64,000 nucleotides of DNA, taken from Mayamaea pseudoterrestris. Taxonomy: Eukaryota; Bacillariophyta; Bacillariophyceae; Sellaphorales; Sellaphoraceae. Location of the stretch: positions 620,001 through 684,000 of the forward strand of contig BROI01000012.1 of assembly GCA_027923505.1 (NCBI GenBank), written 5' to 3'. The translations under genes and the position numbers were made by a program. Shown here one piece after another: positions 39,265-51,163 of this stretch. Positions within the stretch are counted from its first letter, which is position 1; every line of letters begins with the position of its first letter. The notes beneath the pieces were generated by a model, which was not told the origin of the DNA, did not search any database, and was given only the letters and a program-made list of their open reading frames with translations.

Positions 39265-41578
39265 CTCTGTACCATTTAGTCAGCCGCAAGCCAACCTGCA
39301 AACTAATGGTACCACTTAGTCCACCTGCAAACATACTGTACCAATTAGTCAGTGTGCCACAAGCCAACCTGCAAACTAATGGTACCACTTAGTCTGCCCG
39401 CACACGTACTGTACCCATTAGTCAGCCGCAAGCCAACCTGCAAACTAATGGTACCACTAAGTCCGCCCTCAAACGTATTGTACCAATTAGTCAGCCACAA
39501 GCCAACCTGCAAACTAATGGTACCACTTAGTCCGCCCGCAAACGTACTGTACCAATGAATCAGCCGCAAGCCAACCTGCAAACTAGTGGTACCACTTAGT
39601 CCGCCCGCAAACGTACTGTACCCATTAGTCAGCCGCAAGCCAACCTGCAAACTAATGGTTCCACTTAGTCAACCCGCAAACGTACTGTACCAATTCGTCA
39701 GCCGCAAGCCAACCTGCAAACTAAGGGTACCACTTAGTCCGCCCGCAACTGTACTGTACCCAGTAGTCAGCCGCTAGCCAACCTGCAAACTAATGGTACC
39801 ACTTAGTCCGCCCGCAAACGCACTGTACCTATTAGTCAGCCGCAAGCCAATCTGCAAATTAATGGTACCACTTAGTCCGCCCGCAAACGTACTGACCCAT
39901 TAGTCAGCTGCAAGCCAACCTGCAAACTAATGGTACCACTTAGTCCGCCCGCAAACGTACTGTACCCATTAGTCAGCCGCAAGCTAACCGGCAAACTAAT
40001 GGTACCATTTAGTCCGCCCGCAACTGTACTGTACCCATTAGTCAGCCGCAAGCCAACCTGCAAACTAATGGTACCACTTAGTCCACCCGCAAACGTACTG
40101 TACCAATGAGTCAGCCACAAGCTAACCTGCAAACTAATGGTACCACTTAGTCCACCCGCAAACGTACTGTACCCATTAGTCAGCCACAAGCCAACCTGCA
40201 AACTAATGGTACCACTTAGTCCACCCGCAAACGTACTGTACCCATTAGTCAGCCGCAAGCCAATCTGCAAATTAATGGTACCACTTAGTCTGCCCGCAAA
40301 CGTACTGTACCCATTAGTCAGCCGCAAGCCAACCTGCAAACTAATGGTACCACTTAGTCCGCCCGCAAACGTACTGTACCAATGAGTCAGCAGCAAGCCA
40401 ACCTGCAAACTAATGGTACCACTTAGTCTGCCCGCAAATGTACTGTACCAATTAGTCAGCCGCAAGCCAACCTGCAAACTAATGGTACCACTTAGTCCGC
40501 CCGCGAACGTACTGTACCCATTAGTCAGCCGCAAGCCAACCTGCAAACTAATGGTACCACTTAGTCTGCCCGCAAATGTACTGTACCCAACCGACGCCAA
40601 CTAGCGTGCCATTAAGGTGCTGTCGACCCCATTAGTCAGCCGCAAGCCAACCTGCAAACTAATGGTACCACTTAGTCCGCCCGCAAACGTACTGTACCAA
40701 TGAGTCAGCAGCAAGCCAACCTGCAAACTAATGGTACCACTTAGTCTGCCCGCAAATGTACTGTACCAATTAGTCAGCCGCAAGCCAACCTGCAAACTAA
40801 TGGTACCACTGTACCAATTAGTCAGCCGCAAGCCAACCTGCAAACTAATGGTACCACTGTACCAATTAGTCAGCCGCAAGCCAACCTGCAAACTAATGGT
40901 ACCACTTAGTCCGCCCGCAAACGTACTGTACCCATTAGTCAGCCGCAAGCCAACCTGCAAACTAATGGTACCACTTAGTCCACCCGCAAACATACTGTAC
41001 CCAATAGTCAGCCACAAGCGAACCTGCAAACTAATGGTACCACTAAGTCTGCCCGCAAACGTACTGTACCAATTAGTCAGCCGCAAACTAATGGTACCAC
41101 TTAGTCCACCCGCAAACGTGCTGTACCCATTAGTCAGCCGCAAGCCAACCTGCAAACTAATGGTACCACTTAGTCCGCCCCCAAATGTACAGTCAGCCGC
41201 AAGCCAATGCTTGGTCTGCACGCAAACGTACTGTACACTTAGTCAGCCGCAAAAACTGCGCCAATTAGTCAGCCATGGCAACCTGCAAACTAATGGCACC
41301 ACTAATCCCACCTGTCATTAGTCAATGCAAGCCAGCCTGCAATAATGGTACCATGAATCCGCCCGCAACGTGCAAACTAATGGTACCACTGAGTCCCATC
41401 TTAAAACGTATTGTACCCATTAGTCAGCCGCAAGCCAACCTGCAAACTAATGGTACCACTTAGTCCGCCCGCAAACGTATTGTACCCATGAGTCAGCCGC
41501 AAGCCAACCTGCAAACTAATGGTACCACTTAGTCCACCCGCAAACATACTGTACCCATGAGTCAGCCGTAACACCGTT
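39265..41578. repeat. 69-bp minisatellite, array A
   Basis: About 33 units of 69 bp (some 45-bp short forms near 40800). Each unit contains CCATTAGTCAGCCGCAAGCC, AACCTGCAAACTAATGGTAC, CACTTAGTCCGCCCGCAAAC and GTACTGTAC. Within it GTACCCATTAGT and ACTAATGGTAC are inverted repeats around a ~20-nt loop, so every unit can fold into a hairpin. The right third (41180-41400) is decayed. Long frames on both strands (for example LSGTISLQVGL on the minus) arise because 69 is a multiple of three. A sister array is at 57999-60588. Confidence 0.95.
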
Positions 41579-41887
41579 GACGATTTCGCAGTCAACGTCT
41601 TACCTCCAAAAAGCTCCGATACAGGGTCCTTGGCCACGGTCTGTACAGCTCTTGATGGAGATGGCTCATCGAATAGTCTTGCGCTCGCCACTACACGAAT
41701 ACGACTGCACTCTTGTCGCAAACTAGTAGTTCTATATTGTGAGCTTATCGCTACATCGCTACATCGACCACTCGGAAGATCATCCAATCAATCCGTTTCT
41801 TTCAATCACATTACATCAGTCGTAATCGCTCATTCCATTCATACAACGCATCCACACGACGGTTGCGCACTTTCTTCATTCACATGT
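41579..41887 (-). repeat. Copia 3' LTR
   Basis: About 309 bp, from TAACACCGTTGACG to CATTCACATGT on the plus strand. It matches 47871-48191 apart from scattered small differences. It is the 3' LTR in the element's own orientation and adjoins the 69-bp array directly. Confidence 0.88.
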
Positions 41888-44800
41888 CACATACGACAGC
41901 TGCGGACTCGACACAAGCTAATTAGGGTTCGGGCTCTTGACTTCGCCGCTCTGCGACTTGTCACTCCCCTCGGGTACGCTGCTCGTCGTAGCCGCATTCT
42001 TGTCCTTCACAATCGCATACGATGTATCGCCGCGCCAAAACAATACTGGCTTGAGCAATGGCATCGCATCACAGTACGGCAGGTACTTCGTCAGTACGTC
42101 CGCAATGTTCTCCTTTCCGTCAATCTTTACAAACTTGATAATCCCCGCAGCAACTGCCCAACGAACACGATGGTAGGCCAACGCATTGTGTCGCTTGGAC
42201 AATGTCGAACTCGGGATTGTAGATTGCGTAATCACTGCTTGGTTGTCTCCGTACATCCAGGCAGACTTCTCCAATGGTACGCCCATAGCCATGAGCGACG
42301 CACGTAGAGAAATGCTGATATCCGTTCCACTCTTTGCTACGCCGAATTCCGATCCGAAGGTCGCGGTCTCGACTGTAGCCTGGAGTTTGCAATGCCAGTC
42401 GACAGGCGTCTGGTTGACAAATGACAAAACTCCTTCCAATGACTTGCCTGTCACCATGCAATGCATGAGACACGCATCCTCGAAAGTTGATGTTCGTACG
42501 GTCACACCCTTTGGCGGTGGGTAGACGTCCAACATCTCATCAACTCCGTCCTTCCCGTAAACGCTGCGCTCCCAATCTTGTTCCTCCATGGTGCCGAAGT
42601 GCTCCTCGTTGGCTGGCCACTTCGTACGGAAACGGATTGCTGCGTCCGGTAACTCTCGCAAATATCCACAGACTCGCTTCACCCGCTGCAGGTGTCCCTT
42701 GCGCGGCTCCACACGGAATCGCGACAGACTCACAACTGCTACGGCAATGTCAAATCGTCCCAAAGTAATCGCCCACTGAAGTGCTCCAACTAGAGACTGG
42801 TAAATCTTCTTCTCTTGGTCGTTCAGTAGCTCGCTTTGGTCAAGTTCTGGATGATCGTCTTTGTCGATTGGTGATGAGTACTTCTTCGGAGGACCTTCAA
42901 ACAAACGCTCGTACTGCGCCAAGAGTTTCGCAACGTAGGTCTTGGCCGACCAGTAAAGGGTTCCGTCAGGGTCTCGTCCAAAGTCACCGCCGAGATGATA
43001 CTCGGGATGTCCAACACCTTTAAGCTTAAACTTGTACTTCTCCTCTAGCATCTTGAAGAACGCTGCTGGATCGTCTGAAATATTCAACAGATCGTCGACC
43101 CATACACAGAGGTAGTCGTAGCTGTCGCCGGCGTCCTTGATCCACAGATCGGAATCGCAATAGGACGGCTTCCACCCTTCCGCAAGTAGGGCGTCGGCTA
43201 AGCGTTCGTGAAATCGTGCTCCGCTCGTTCGCAATCCGTACAAAGCCTTGACGATGACCAGGATGTGTCCTTCGCGCTCCCCGAACTCGGGGCCTCCAAC
43301 GAAGTATACCTTCTCCTTGGTGAACGCTTCGAGATAAGCATTCCCAATGTCACCGACCATGCACTTCTTGCCGTTCGCTTCTCCAATGACGAGAGCTAGA
43401 CGCATTGCCTTCAATGAGATAACACTGGAGTAGGCATCGTCGTTGTCTTTCGTCAGGTGGCCGCCTGCAACGAGACGTGCCTTGTATCGCAAATCGTGCT
43501 TGACATCGTACACAAAATGGACTCGGATCTTTTGGTAACCAGTTGGTGGTGCTGTGGTGGAACTCGGACCGAGATCTTGAAACGTCTCGTACTCGTCCAG
43601 GTTCGCAAGCTCCACGCCTTCCGCATCCGTCCACTTCGTGTGCCCTGCAGCTTCCTGCAAACGCCGCGCTTCCTTCCAATCTCGGGGTACTTGGACTCCA
43701 AACTTGTAGCGCGGTCCGTTCTTCTGCTGCTCCATTCGGGCGGTCGCCACCTTGCGCGCAACCTTCTTGGCGTTCCGGGCCCATCGATTCAACGATGCCC
43801 ATCCGTCCTTGTCGAGAAGATTATGCTTTTGCGCGTAGGCTGCCACTGATACTTTGTCGCTTTCGATCATCGCGTTGAGAGGCTCCCAAGTCTTGGATCC
43901 ATCGTCCCATTGTACAAGGACGTTCCACTTGGAGTGCTTCCAGTTCTTCGACTTGCTCGTCAGCGGACCCTGATGGTCTAGAATCTCCTTGAAGAACCAT
44001 TTACGCTCAGGATTCGCCATGTCTTGGTTCACTTCATTCTCGTAGAGATCGGAAACCTCGACATAGGACATGACTTCGTCCGCTTCGCCGTTACCAAGCT
44101 TCAGCATCATTTTAATGTTCTGATGGTTCTGGGCGTCGCGGTTGTTCAGCTTGCTCATGACGGTCGCTCGAACTTCTTGCCCGTCGTCCGTCTTCATGAG
44201 AAACGACTTGCCGATAAGTTCATCGGGTGCATACTTCGGGAGTTTGCGCCACGGATTGATGTTCTTCTTCTTCGGCTTGTCGTCGTCGTCATCGTCATCG
44301 GCAGGATTAGGATCTCCCTCCCCGTCGGTCATATCGTCGTCTTCCGGGTATTCCACCGTCTCAACCAAAGGGGTATCGTCTTCGTCAGGAATGAAAGAAT
44401 CATTGTCTCTGCTGTCGGCATCGGTAATCTTCTTGATCATTTCCGGCATAAGGATCTCGCCACCTAGACCAGGTACGGTATAGAGACGCGGCCCCCCTTC
44501 TTTCATGACTGGGGAAGCAGGTGCCGGTACGTGAAGGTTCAAAAATTTTGGGTCGTTTCTGGGTAAGCAAACCGATCGCGTCATGATCTCGTGGGTCTCG
44601 CAATCGCAGATGAAGTACGTCAGGTCGTCTCCGCACGTCGTGTTGGGACCAAGCCAGTACGCCGCGCGCTGGCGGGTACCCGGGGCCTCGACATCCTTGA
44701 CAAAGTAGTTGACAATTTCAAACCAACGAAAATGCAAATACTTCGACACGTCGGGGACTTGCCCAGTGATAAACTCGATGGGAGACTTGCCGTCCAAGGC

Positions 44801-47800
44801 AGGATGCGACAAATGACGGTACATCTCGGTCTGAAAGAGTAAAGCGCGTAGCCAGAAGCATGCCGGAGTGCCCGTTCGGTCCATAAGTCGTTCATGACTT
44901 TCCTTTACGTGCCCGATGATGCGCTCGGCTGGATTTTGATTCTGGTAGTACGGCTCCGATGTATGACGACGGCGAATCATGAACTCGCGCATTACTTCGT
45001 CAAACTCGGCACTCATCGCTTCTTTCGCATTATCCGAGAAGACTTCCAACGGAGCTCCAAACTCGCGGATGAAATCACGGAATCGTTTCGGTACGTCACC
45101 TTTCGTCCGCATGGGATACACGACAATGATCTGACTGCGACAACCATAGAATAGCTGCACGCATGTGCACCCTGCATGTCCGTCGATATGATCATCCATG
45201 GCTGGTTCGTCGAAGAACATGGTGTCATGGGCCACTCGATCATCTAGACGGTAGACGTTCAGGAATCGGCTCTTTCGATGCATTCGTGGGGGGTATCGGC
45301 GCTCGTGCATGTTGAACTGCGTGCTATGGCGCAAAGTATCCTTGATCGTCTGCGCCGGGTACCATGCAAAGTTCGGCAGCAATGCGTCGATATCAGGTTG
45401 GCAGGATAGACTTGTAGGGCTGATAGACGAGATCCGCATTGTACTTCTGTACGACGGCACAAACATTCAGCTCCTTCTCGGTGTAAACAGGTTGATTGTC
45501 GTGTCCGAGATTCGTATAAGTCACGTTGCTCTGACGATGGGTGCGATTCCGCGTACGCGAACGTGTCACGCGCGTGAAGCCCTCTTCGTTGTCTTCGTCG
45601 CGCGACAACAAGTCCGGTACGTCGTCATCGTCATCCGAAGAGTCATAGTCGTCGTCCTCAGTCGGCTCGACGTCAAACTCATTCGGATCCCAAGGCCCAT
45701 CGAAGGTCATCATGACCCGAGGTAAGGTGTGAAGCTCATGCGCCGACACTGGAAACATTGGCAAGGTCGCCATGCCACTTTCCATTCCGAGCATAAACTT
45801 GTATCCGTCTGGCGTTTCGATTCGTAACTTGCCACCAAAGTTGTAATGCTTGTCGTTGACATGAAGTCCGAAGGCTTCCATCTGCATACTCGAATGAATC
45901 GTCTTGCCGGTTCCAGAATATGCGTAATTATGGAACTCGCCGATGACCCAACCCTTGGTGCTCTTAAGCTTGGCGACTGCTGTGATGGTAGACAAGTCCG
46001 GAAGTTTGAGACCACCGACTCCAGTGACTTCAATCTTGTGGAACTTGTCCTCGGTAAGGATGCGGCCGTCCGCTCCCCATACTCCGCCACTTGCGCCGCG
46101 ATCGACAGTCGACGCTGAATGCTTATCCAAGTCAATGCTCGCAACTTTGTACTTGCGACTCTGAGCAATATTTGCTCCCCGAGTCGTAGTCGTGGGCTGG
46201 TCTGGACCTAAGAAACTTCGCATCGCTGAGCCACGGCTGGTGTTGTTCACACGCTCGGTCGCCGCACTCGCCGTCGTTGCCGCTGATGAAGTGGCTGCGA
46301 CGTTTGCGTTGCGTGTTGTACTCGTCGTCTGCGTGGTGCCTGCCTGTGTTGCTGATGTCGAACCACCTGCAGCACTGGCCGCTCGACTCGTACCACGGCG
46401 TTCAAACACTTCATGTTGCTGATCGCGGGTAAGGAGTCGCCACGTGTTTGGTGGAATCGTCGCATTCACGTCGCTGGGAACTTCGATCGTTTTCGTGTCG
46501 GCATAGCTGCGAACATACGAACGAGTATCTCCCCAACCGCGGCGGCCGCCGCCGCTCCGTGCTCAAGTCGCCGCGACCACTGCCCCCTGGTTGGATTGCT
46601 GATTGTTGCTGCTACTTGGCGTAGACTGGGAATTGTTCGCGCTTGCCTTCTTCGTCTTCTCCTTCTCTTTCTTGGTCTGCTCAGATTGGTTTGCCTGACG
46701 CTTCTCCGTCTCCTTGATGCCACGACGATTGTCAGATTGACGTGCGACGTCGTTCAGGAGGTTCCAAAACTGGGTGTACGCCATTGGGTTGCCGGTCTTG
46801 GACTCTTCGATCAGCGCCATGTTCACCGCCGCTGCCATATCCGCGTGGCGGAAAACCGCGCTCCAAATCTGACGCTTCGTGCTTGCTGTAAGTGAGCTCG
46901 GTTTCCTCGGCGTAGTCATTGTAGTTCTCTTCCTTGCTGGACCACTGGATTGAGCCAATTGACGAGAGACTTGGCGTAACCGCGTCGAGGGTGAGAAATG
47001 TGCCATTTGTCTTCGGCCGAACGTAGATCCAACTTGCGCGCGCCATCCCATCGAGGAATGTCGCCTCCAACTCTGCAATGCACGCTTTCGAGGCATTCGC
47101 GCTGTCGATGTGCTTGCGGACAATGAGCTTGCTCTGCGGTTGTCTTGCAGGTATACTCGAGCGCCGCTAAAAGCTTCGAACACTGATACTGATACTGGCG
47201 AATTCGGGCTCGAGTGCAGCTGGTGCCCTGCGAACTCTCTCGTCCCAAAGTAGCCAAGTCGGCTTCGCCCATGCGGTTCTTGAAGGCCCACCAGTAGGAG
47301 CAGAACTTGCGACGGTTCTTGAGCTCCAGCATGGTCTTCAGATCCAGCTTGATGCGTGTCGCTTCGTGGGTGATTATGCGTTGCCTCGATAACGCTAAAG
47401 TCTCCGAAACTGCGGTTGCCCTGCGGTCGGTGACCCCGGTGCTACTGGGAGGTCTCGGCTCGTAATCTGGTCTTTCTCCAAGTCTTGCCATTGCGCAGTC
47501 GTCCGATGTTGCTCGTGAATCCAACGCTCAGCTAATGCTGAATCCGGCTTGTTCGTATCGTCGACCAATGGTACTGGTTCTTAATGTTTCGTCACGTCTT
47601 GTTCCGACAGCTCGCCGCCGCCTCCGCAGTCATGAGTTCCCTCCTTGCTCGAAACATACTGCGGTAGGGTCGTTTGGATCCCCAAGCTGCGGACGCTGCG
47701 GAGAGCCCACGGAATCTCGAAGACTTTACCGACGGCAACCCGCTTGTAGGTCGTTACATCAATCGTCGTCATGGTGAGGTTGATCAGAGGAGATCGGACT

Positions 47801-47870
47801 CGCTGCAGACGAGAATGTGTCACGATAGCTCCTCTGCCTCGTTCGCTCTCAAAGCACTGAAATGTTAATT

Positions 47871-48191
47871 TAACACCGTTGACGATTTCGCACAGTCAAC
47901 GTCTTACCTCCAAAAGCTCCGATACAGGGTCCTTGGCCACGGTCTGTGTACAGCTCTTTGATGGAGATGGCTTCGTCGAATAGTACTTGCGCTCGCCACT
48001 ACACAAATACGACTGCACTCTTGTCGCAAACTAGTAGTTCTATATTGTGACCGCCAGCTGCATCGCTACACTTCGACCACGGAAGATCATCCGATCAATC
48101 CGTTTCTTTCAATCACATTACATCAGTCGTAATCGGTCGTTCCATTCATACACGCATCCACGACGGTTGTGCGCACTCTTCATTCACATGT
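47871..48191 (-). repeat. Copia 5' LTR
   Basis: About 321 bp with the same ends as the other LTR. Its outer edge (CACATGT) is followed at once by AGCATACATTTC, the first shared bases of duplication copy B. Confidence 0.88.
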
Positions 48192-48211
48192 AGCATACAT
48201 TTCTTTTCAGG

Positions 48212-50508
48212 CTAGCTGATGGAGTGCACAATCGTTTCGCCCCGGACATTTTGAGGACCAAAGGTTTCGGTTGATGCGCAAATCTCCTCGTGTTTGATCT
48301 TGGAGCCTTGAGGGTCTCGTCTCGACAGGTGCTGGATTCACCGCTCTGATTGGCGTTCTAGTTTTATATATCGTTTCTGATGCGGCTACTTTGAGCTGCT
48401 TAACCTTTCCAATGAGCTCATCTAGCGATAGACAGTCGCAAGTCTTGGGGGCCAATTCCTCGCCATGCTCACATGGGCAGACGAATCAGACGATGATCGG
48501 AGGAGATTTCCGAGCTGGCGGGGTAAGCCAGCACTGTCGATCCGTCAACAATTTGGAGGCGACCCACTCTAACGCGGTGGATACCAGTCGCCGACGTAGC
48601 GCAATCAAATGAAGCTTGACTCAAAAATCATTTCAATGGGCATTTGCCCTTTCGTTGCCAGGAGTAACTTGGTGCGATTGCAGCAAACCAATAGTGGGAA
48701 GAAGTAAACCAGCTTGTTTCGACTCGCCGCCTGTGTTCACTAATGGCCGTACCCTCGACAAAAGATGTTTCTTTCGATTTTGAATGAAAAGAGTTGAAAT
48801 GTCCTTGACTTCTTGCCACTTAGCATGCCATTTTGTGCCATGGACCGGATAAATATCCTCGAAGCGAGAACGAGCCGCATTGGTGGCGTTAGGAAGCACC
48901 AAAAGAGAGATACAGGGTCACTGCAAGGCACCGCAAACTGTTGTTAGAACATGACAGTGGAATAAATTATATGTAAGCACAGCTTGACTACACGTCCAGT
49001 ATCACCACGTCGTATTCGTATGTTGGTGACTGCGGAACTACCACCATTCGCGTACTCGATGGACACTCGAGTGTCGAAAAGCAAGATAGAACATTGCTGC
49101 CAACTAGGTCGCTGCAGTTGCTCCAATCCATTAAGTGAGTGCGGGCTAGGCTAACCAAAGTTTCGTCTCTCCTAATGACCACCACTGACTGAACACTTTC
49201 GTGTCCGAAGCACTTCTCGCAGGGCAGCTCCAGTTCCTCCTCAACCAATGACAACCATGCGAGGATGTTCATGCATTAACATGGCCGGATGAACTAGCAC
49301 TTCAATATACTGCGCCTCGGTTAGCCGGACGACACCTGGACAACACCATTCATCAGCAAAATTCGGTCAGGTTTGTAAAGATCCGCGTGCTGCGACTCGT
49401 ACGAGCCATTCGTCGCGTCCAGTGACCGCTCATGGTCGGCACGCCGTCTCGGATACCCAATCACATCGTACACTTCCAGCAAGTCGCCGTGGGAGGTTGT
49501 CCTTGACTATTCACTCGTTCCTTGAGCTCATATTCCATCGACCCAAGCACATATCAGCTCGAACAATGCTTGCTCGGCATCAGTTTCGTCATTGTCGTTG
49601 GAAAAGCCTCGTCGTTTGAGCGCCCACTTGCTCTGCGGCAGCGTCGTAGCGCTGGTTGGATCCGCCGATGGCACTCAAAAAACTCTTGGAGTGCGTGGAC
49701 GATCTCATGTATGGCATCCTCCTCGCTGAAATGTCATTAGGTCCAAGAGTATTACACCTCATCCGGCCACGTGAGAAGGTAATGTGGCTCTTGAGCGCAC
49801 GCCTACAAAAGTGACGCCGGTTGGAAAGAGCGCGTGGCAGTGAACCGAGAGTAATTGCAGATTGCCCTCGTTGGGAACGTATCAATCATGGCTTGGGGGA
49901 CAGTCGACCCGCATGATTGAGAAACAGCGAGTCAACGTGTTGAATATCAAATGAGAATGTGCTGGCCTGATGAGTATGAATAATGAAAGTCTGTCGGTGA
50001 TGGTGGTGGCTTTGATTCGAAAGATGAAGCACTGGTATCAATCGCAGAAAAATCCTGCAGAGCCAACACGGATGTCGACCGTCGCTGGAAACGATGTATC
50101 AAAGTTTCTTGCCGAGTAGACTGTAGATGGTAAGGACACATTCATCAAGTACGTCACCGGAGGAAGATCCATGTGACCATTTGCAATTGACTGCTCGTCT
50201 CCTATGATTTCGACCGTTAAAAGATTTCGTGAAGCATCCATTTGCAACCGACACGCTTGTCCGAAACCAAAGGAAAGCATCGACGCAACTAACAAAGGAA
50301 GGACCATGAAGGGATCCCGGAAGGGGCGAACCGAAAGGAAGACGGTAACATATCATCAACATGAAAGTCATGGTGAGACACAACCGACTCCTTCACTTTG
50401 ATGTTGCTACCGAAAGACTCATTGTACCTCGTCGTCGGCTCTTACAGCCTCCGCATTCATTGTGGTTTGGTTCGTTGCAAGGGTCCCGAGCGCGACGTCC
50501 TTGCACAT
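48212..50508 (-). pseudogene. AdoMet decarboxylase-like / aminopropyltransferase fusion (copy B, dead)
   Basis: The counterpart of 29503-31787. Both domains and the intron are still recognisable, but well over ten small insertions and deletions scatter the frame. Fragments such as VVVIRRDETLVSLARTHLMD and MNVSLPSTVYSARNFDTSFP survive. Near the point where copy A shifts frame, copy B has four extra bases (MLSGKKSRTFQLFSF). The density of single-base indels is much higher than anywhere else in the window except the neighbouring LTR. It may be a decaying pseudogene or a poorly polished sequence stretch. Copy A is the only candidate for a working gene here. Confidence 0.85.
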
Positions 50509-50685
50509 GACAAGATTTATATCGGCGCCTTCCGGATGCTATTTGTCGACATGGGTCGATTGGGATGAGGCGAGGCAATGGAACGCTTCCAGGAAATGTT
50601 ATGTGACCACGCGCGCTTATTTTCCAACGCGCAAGCCGAGTCGTTCGGCGAGCACGAAATTTCGAGAACCAATACGATTAATGCT

Positions 50686-51049
50686 GACGTAGTTTTCACT
50701 GGCACTCGTTTCATATTATTGCCTTGTGACGTAGTTTTCACTGGCACTTGTTTCGCATTATTGCCTTTTGACGCAATTGACATTGGCACTCGTTTCGTAA
50801 TATTGCCTCGTGACGTAATTGACACTGGCACTTGTTTCATACTATTGTCTCATGACGTAATTGACACTGGCACTCGCTTCGTGTTATTGTCTCATGACGT
50901 AGTTTCACTGTCTTTCGTTTCATATTATTGCCTTATGACGTAATTGCCACTAGCACTGGTTTCGCATTATAGCCTTATGGCGTAATTGACACTGGCACTT
51001 GTTTTTTACTATTGCCTCGTGACGTAATTGACACTGGCACTTGTTTCAT
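50686..51049. repeat. 42-bp tandem repeat with TGACGT boxes (locus 3)
   Basis: Nine units, the copy-B version of 31962-32325, with a handful of substitutions and no length change. It lies directly upstream of the copy-B vWA/alpha-kinase-like gene. Confidence 0.92.
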
Positions 51050-51163
51050 GTTTAACCCCTGTCTGAATGTCGCGGCCTGTTGCCGATCTGGGCAGGCATC
51101 CGGGCGGCATACCTCGTTCATCATCCATTGTTGCTTCCACCATGAACTACCTCGAAACAAACG

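Larger units (their letters stand above)
41579..48191 (-). mobile_element. Copia-family LTR retrotransposon (CoDi-like), broken
   Basis: A fossil Ty1/copia-type element, about 6.6 kb, read on the minus strand, with LTRs at both ends. Parts in order are a capsid-side region (about 45.4-47.5 kb), integrase (about 44.8-45.4 kb, with a DNAKEAMSAEF segment), a chromodomain-like stretch (about 43.8-44.0 kb, WNVLVQWDDGSKTWEPL), reverse transcriptase (about 42.7-43.6 kb, with the YVDD-type box CVWVDDLLN) and RNase H (about 42.0-42.5 kb). This order identifies Copia. It is broken, with roughly three to five breaks. The LTRs are about nine-tenths identical by eye, so it is not a very recent insertion. 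It separates the 69-bp array A from duplication copy B, and no flanking target duplication is evident. Confidence 0.9.

Noticed and set aside
39345-41787. Repeat proteins of 23-residue units on both strands in the 69-bp arrays
   Set aside because: The unit is a multiple of three, so frames stay open by arithmetic. There is no consistent start, units break frame between stretches, and array B shows the same with different limits.
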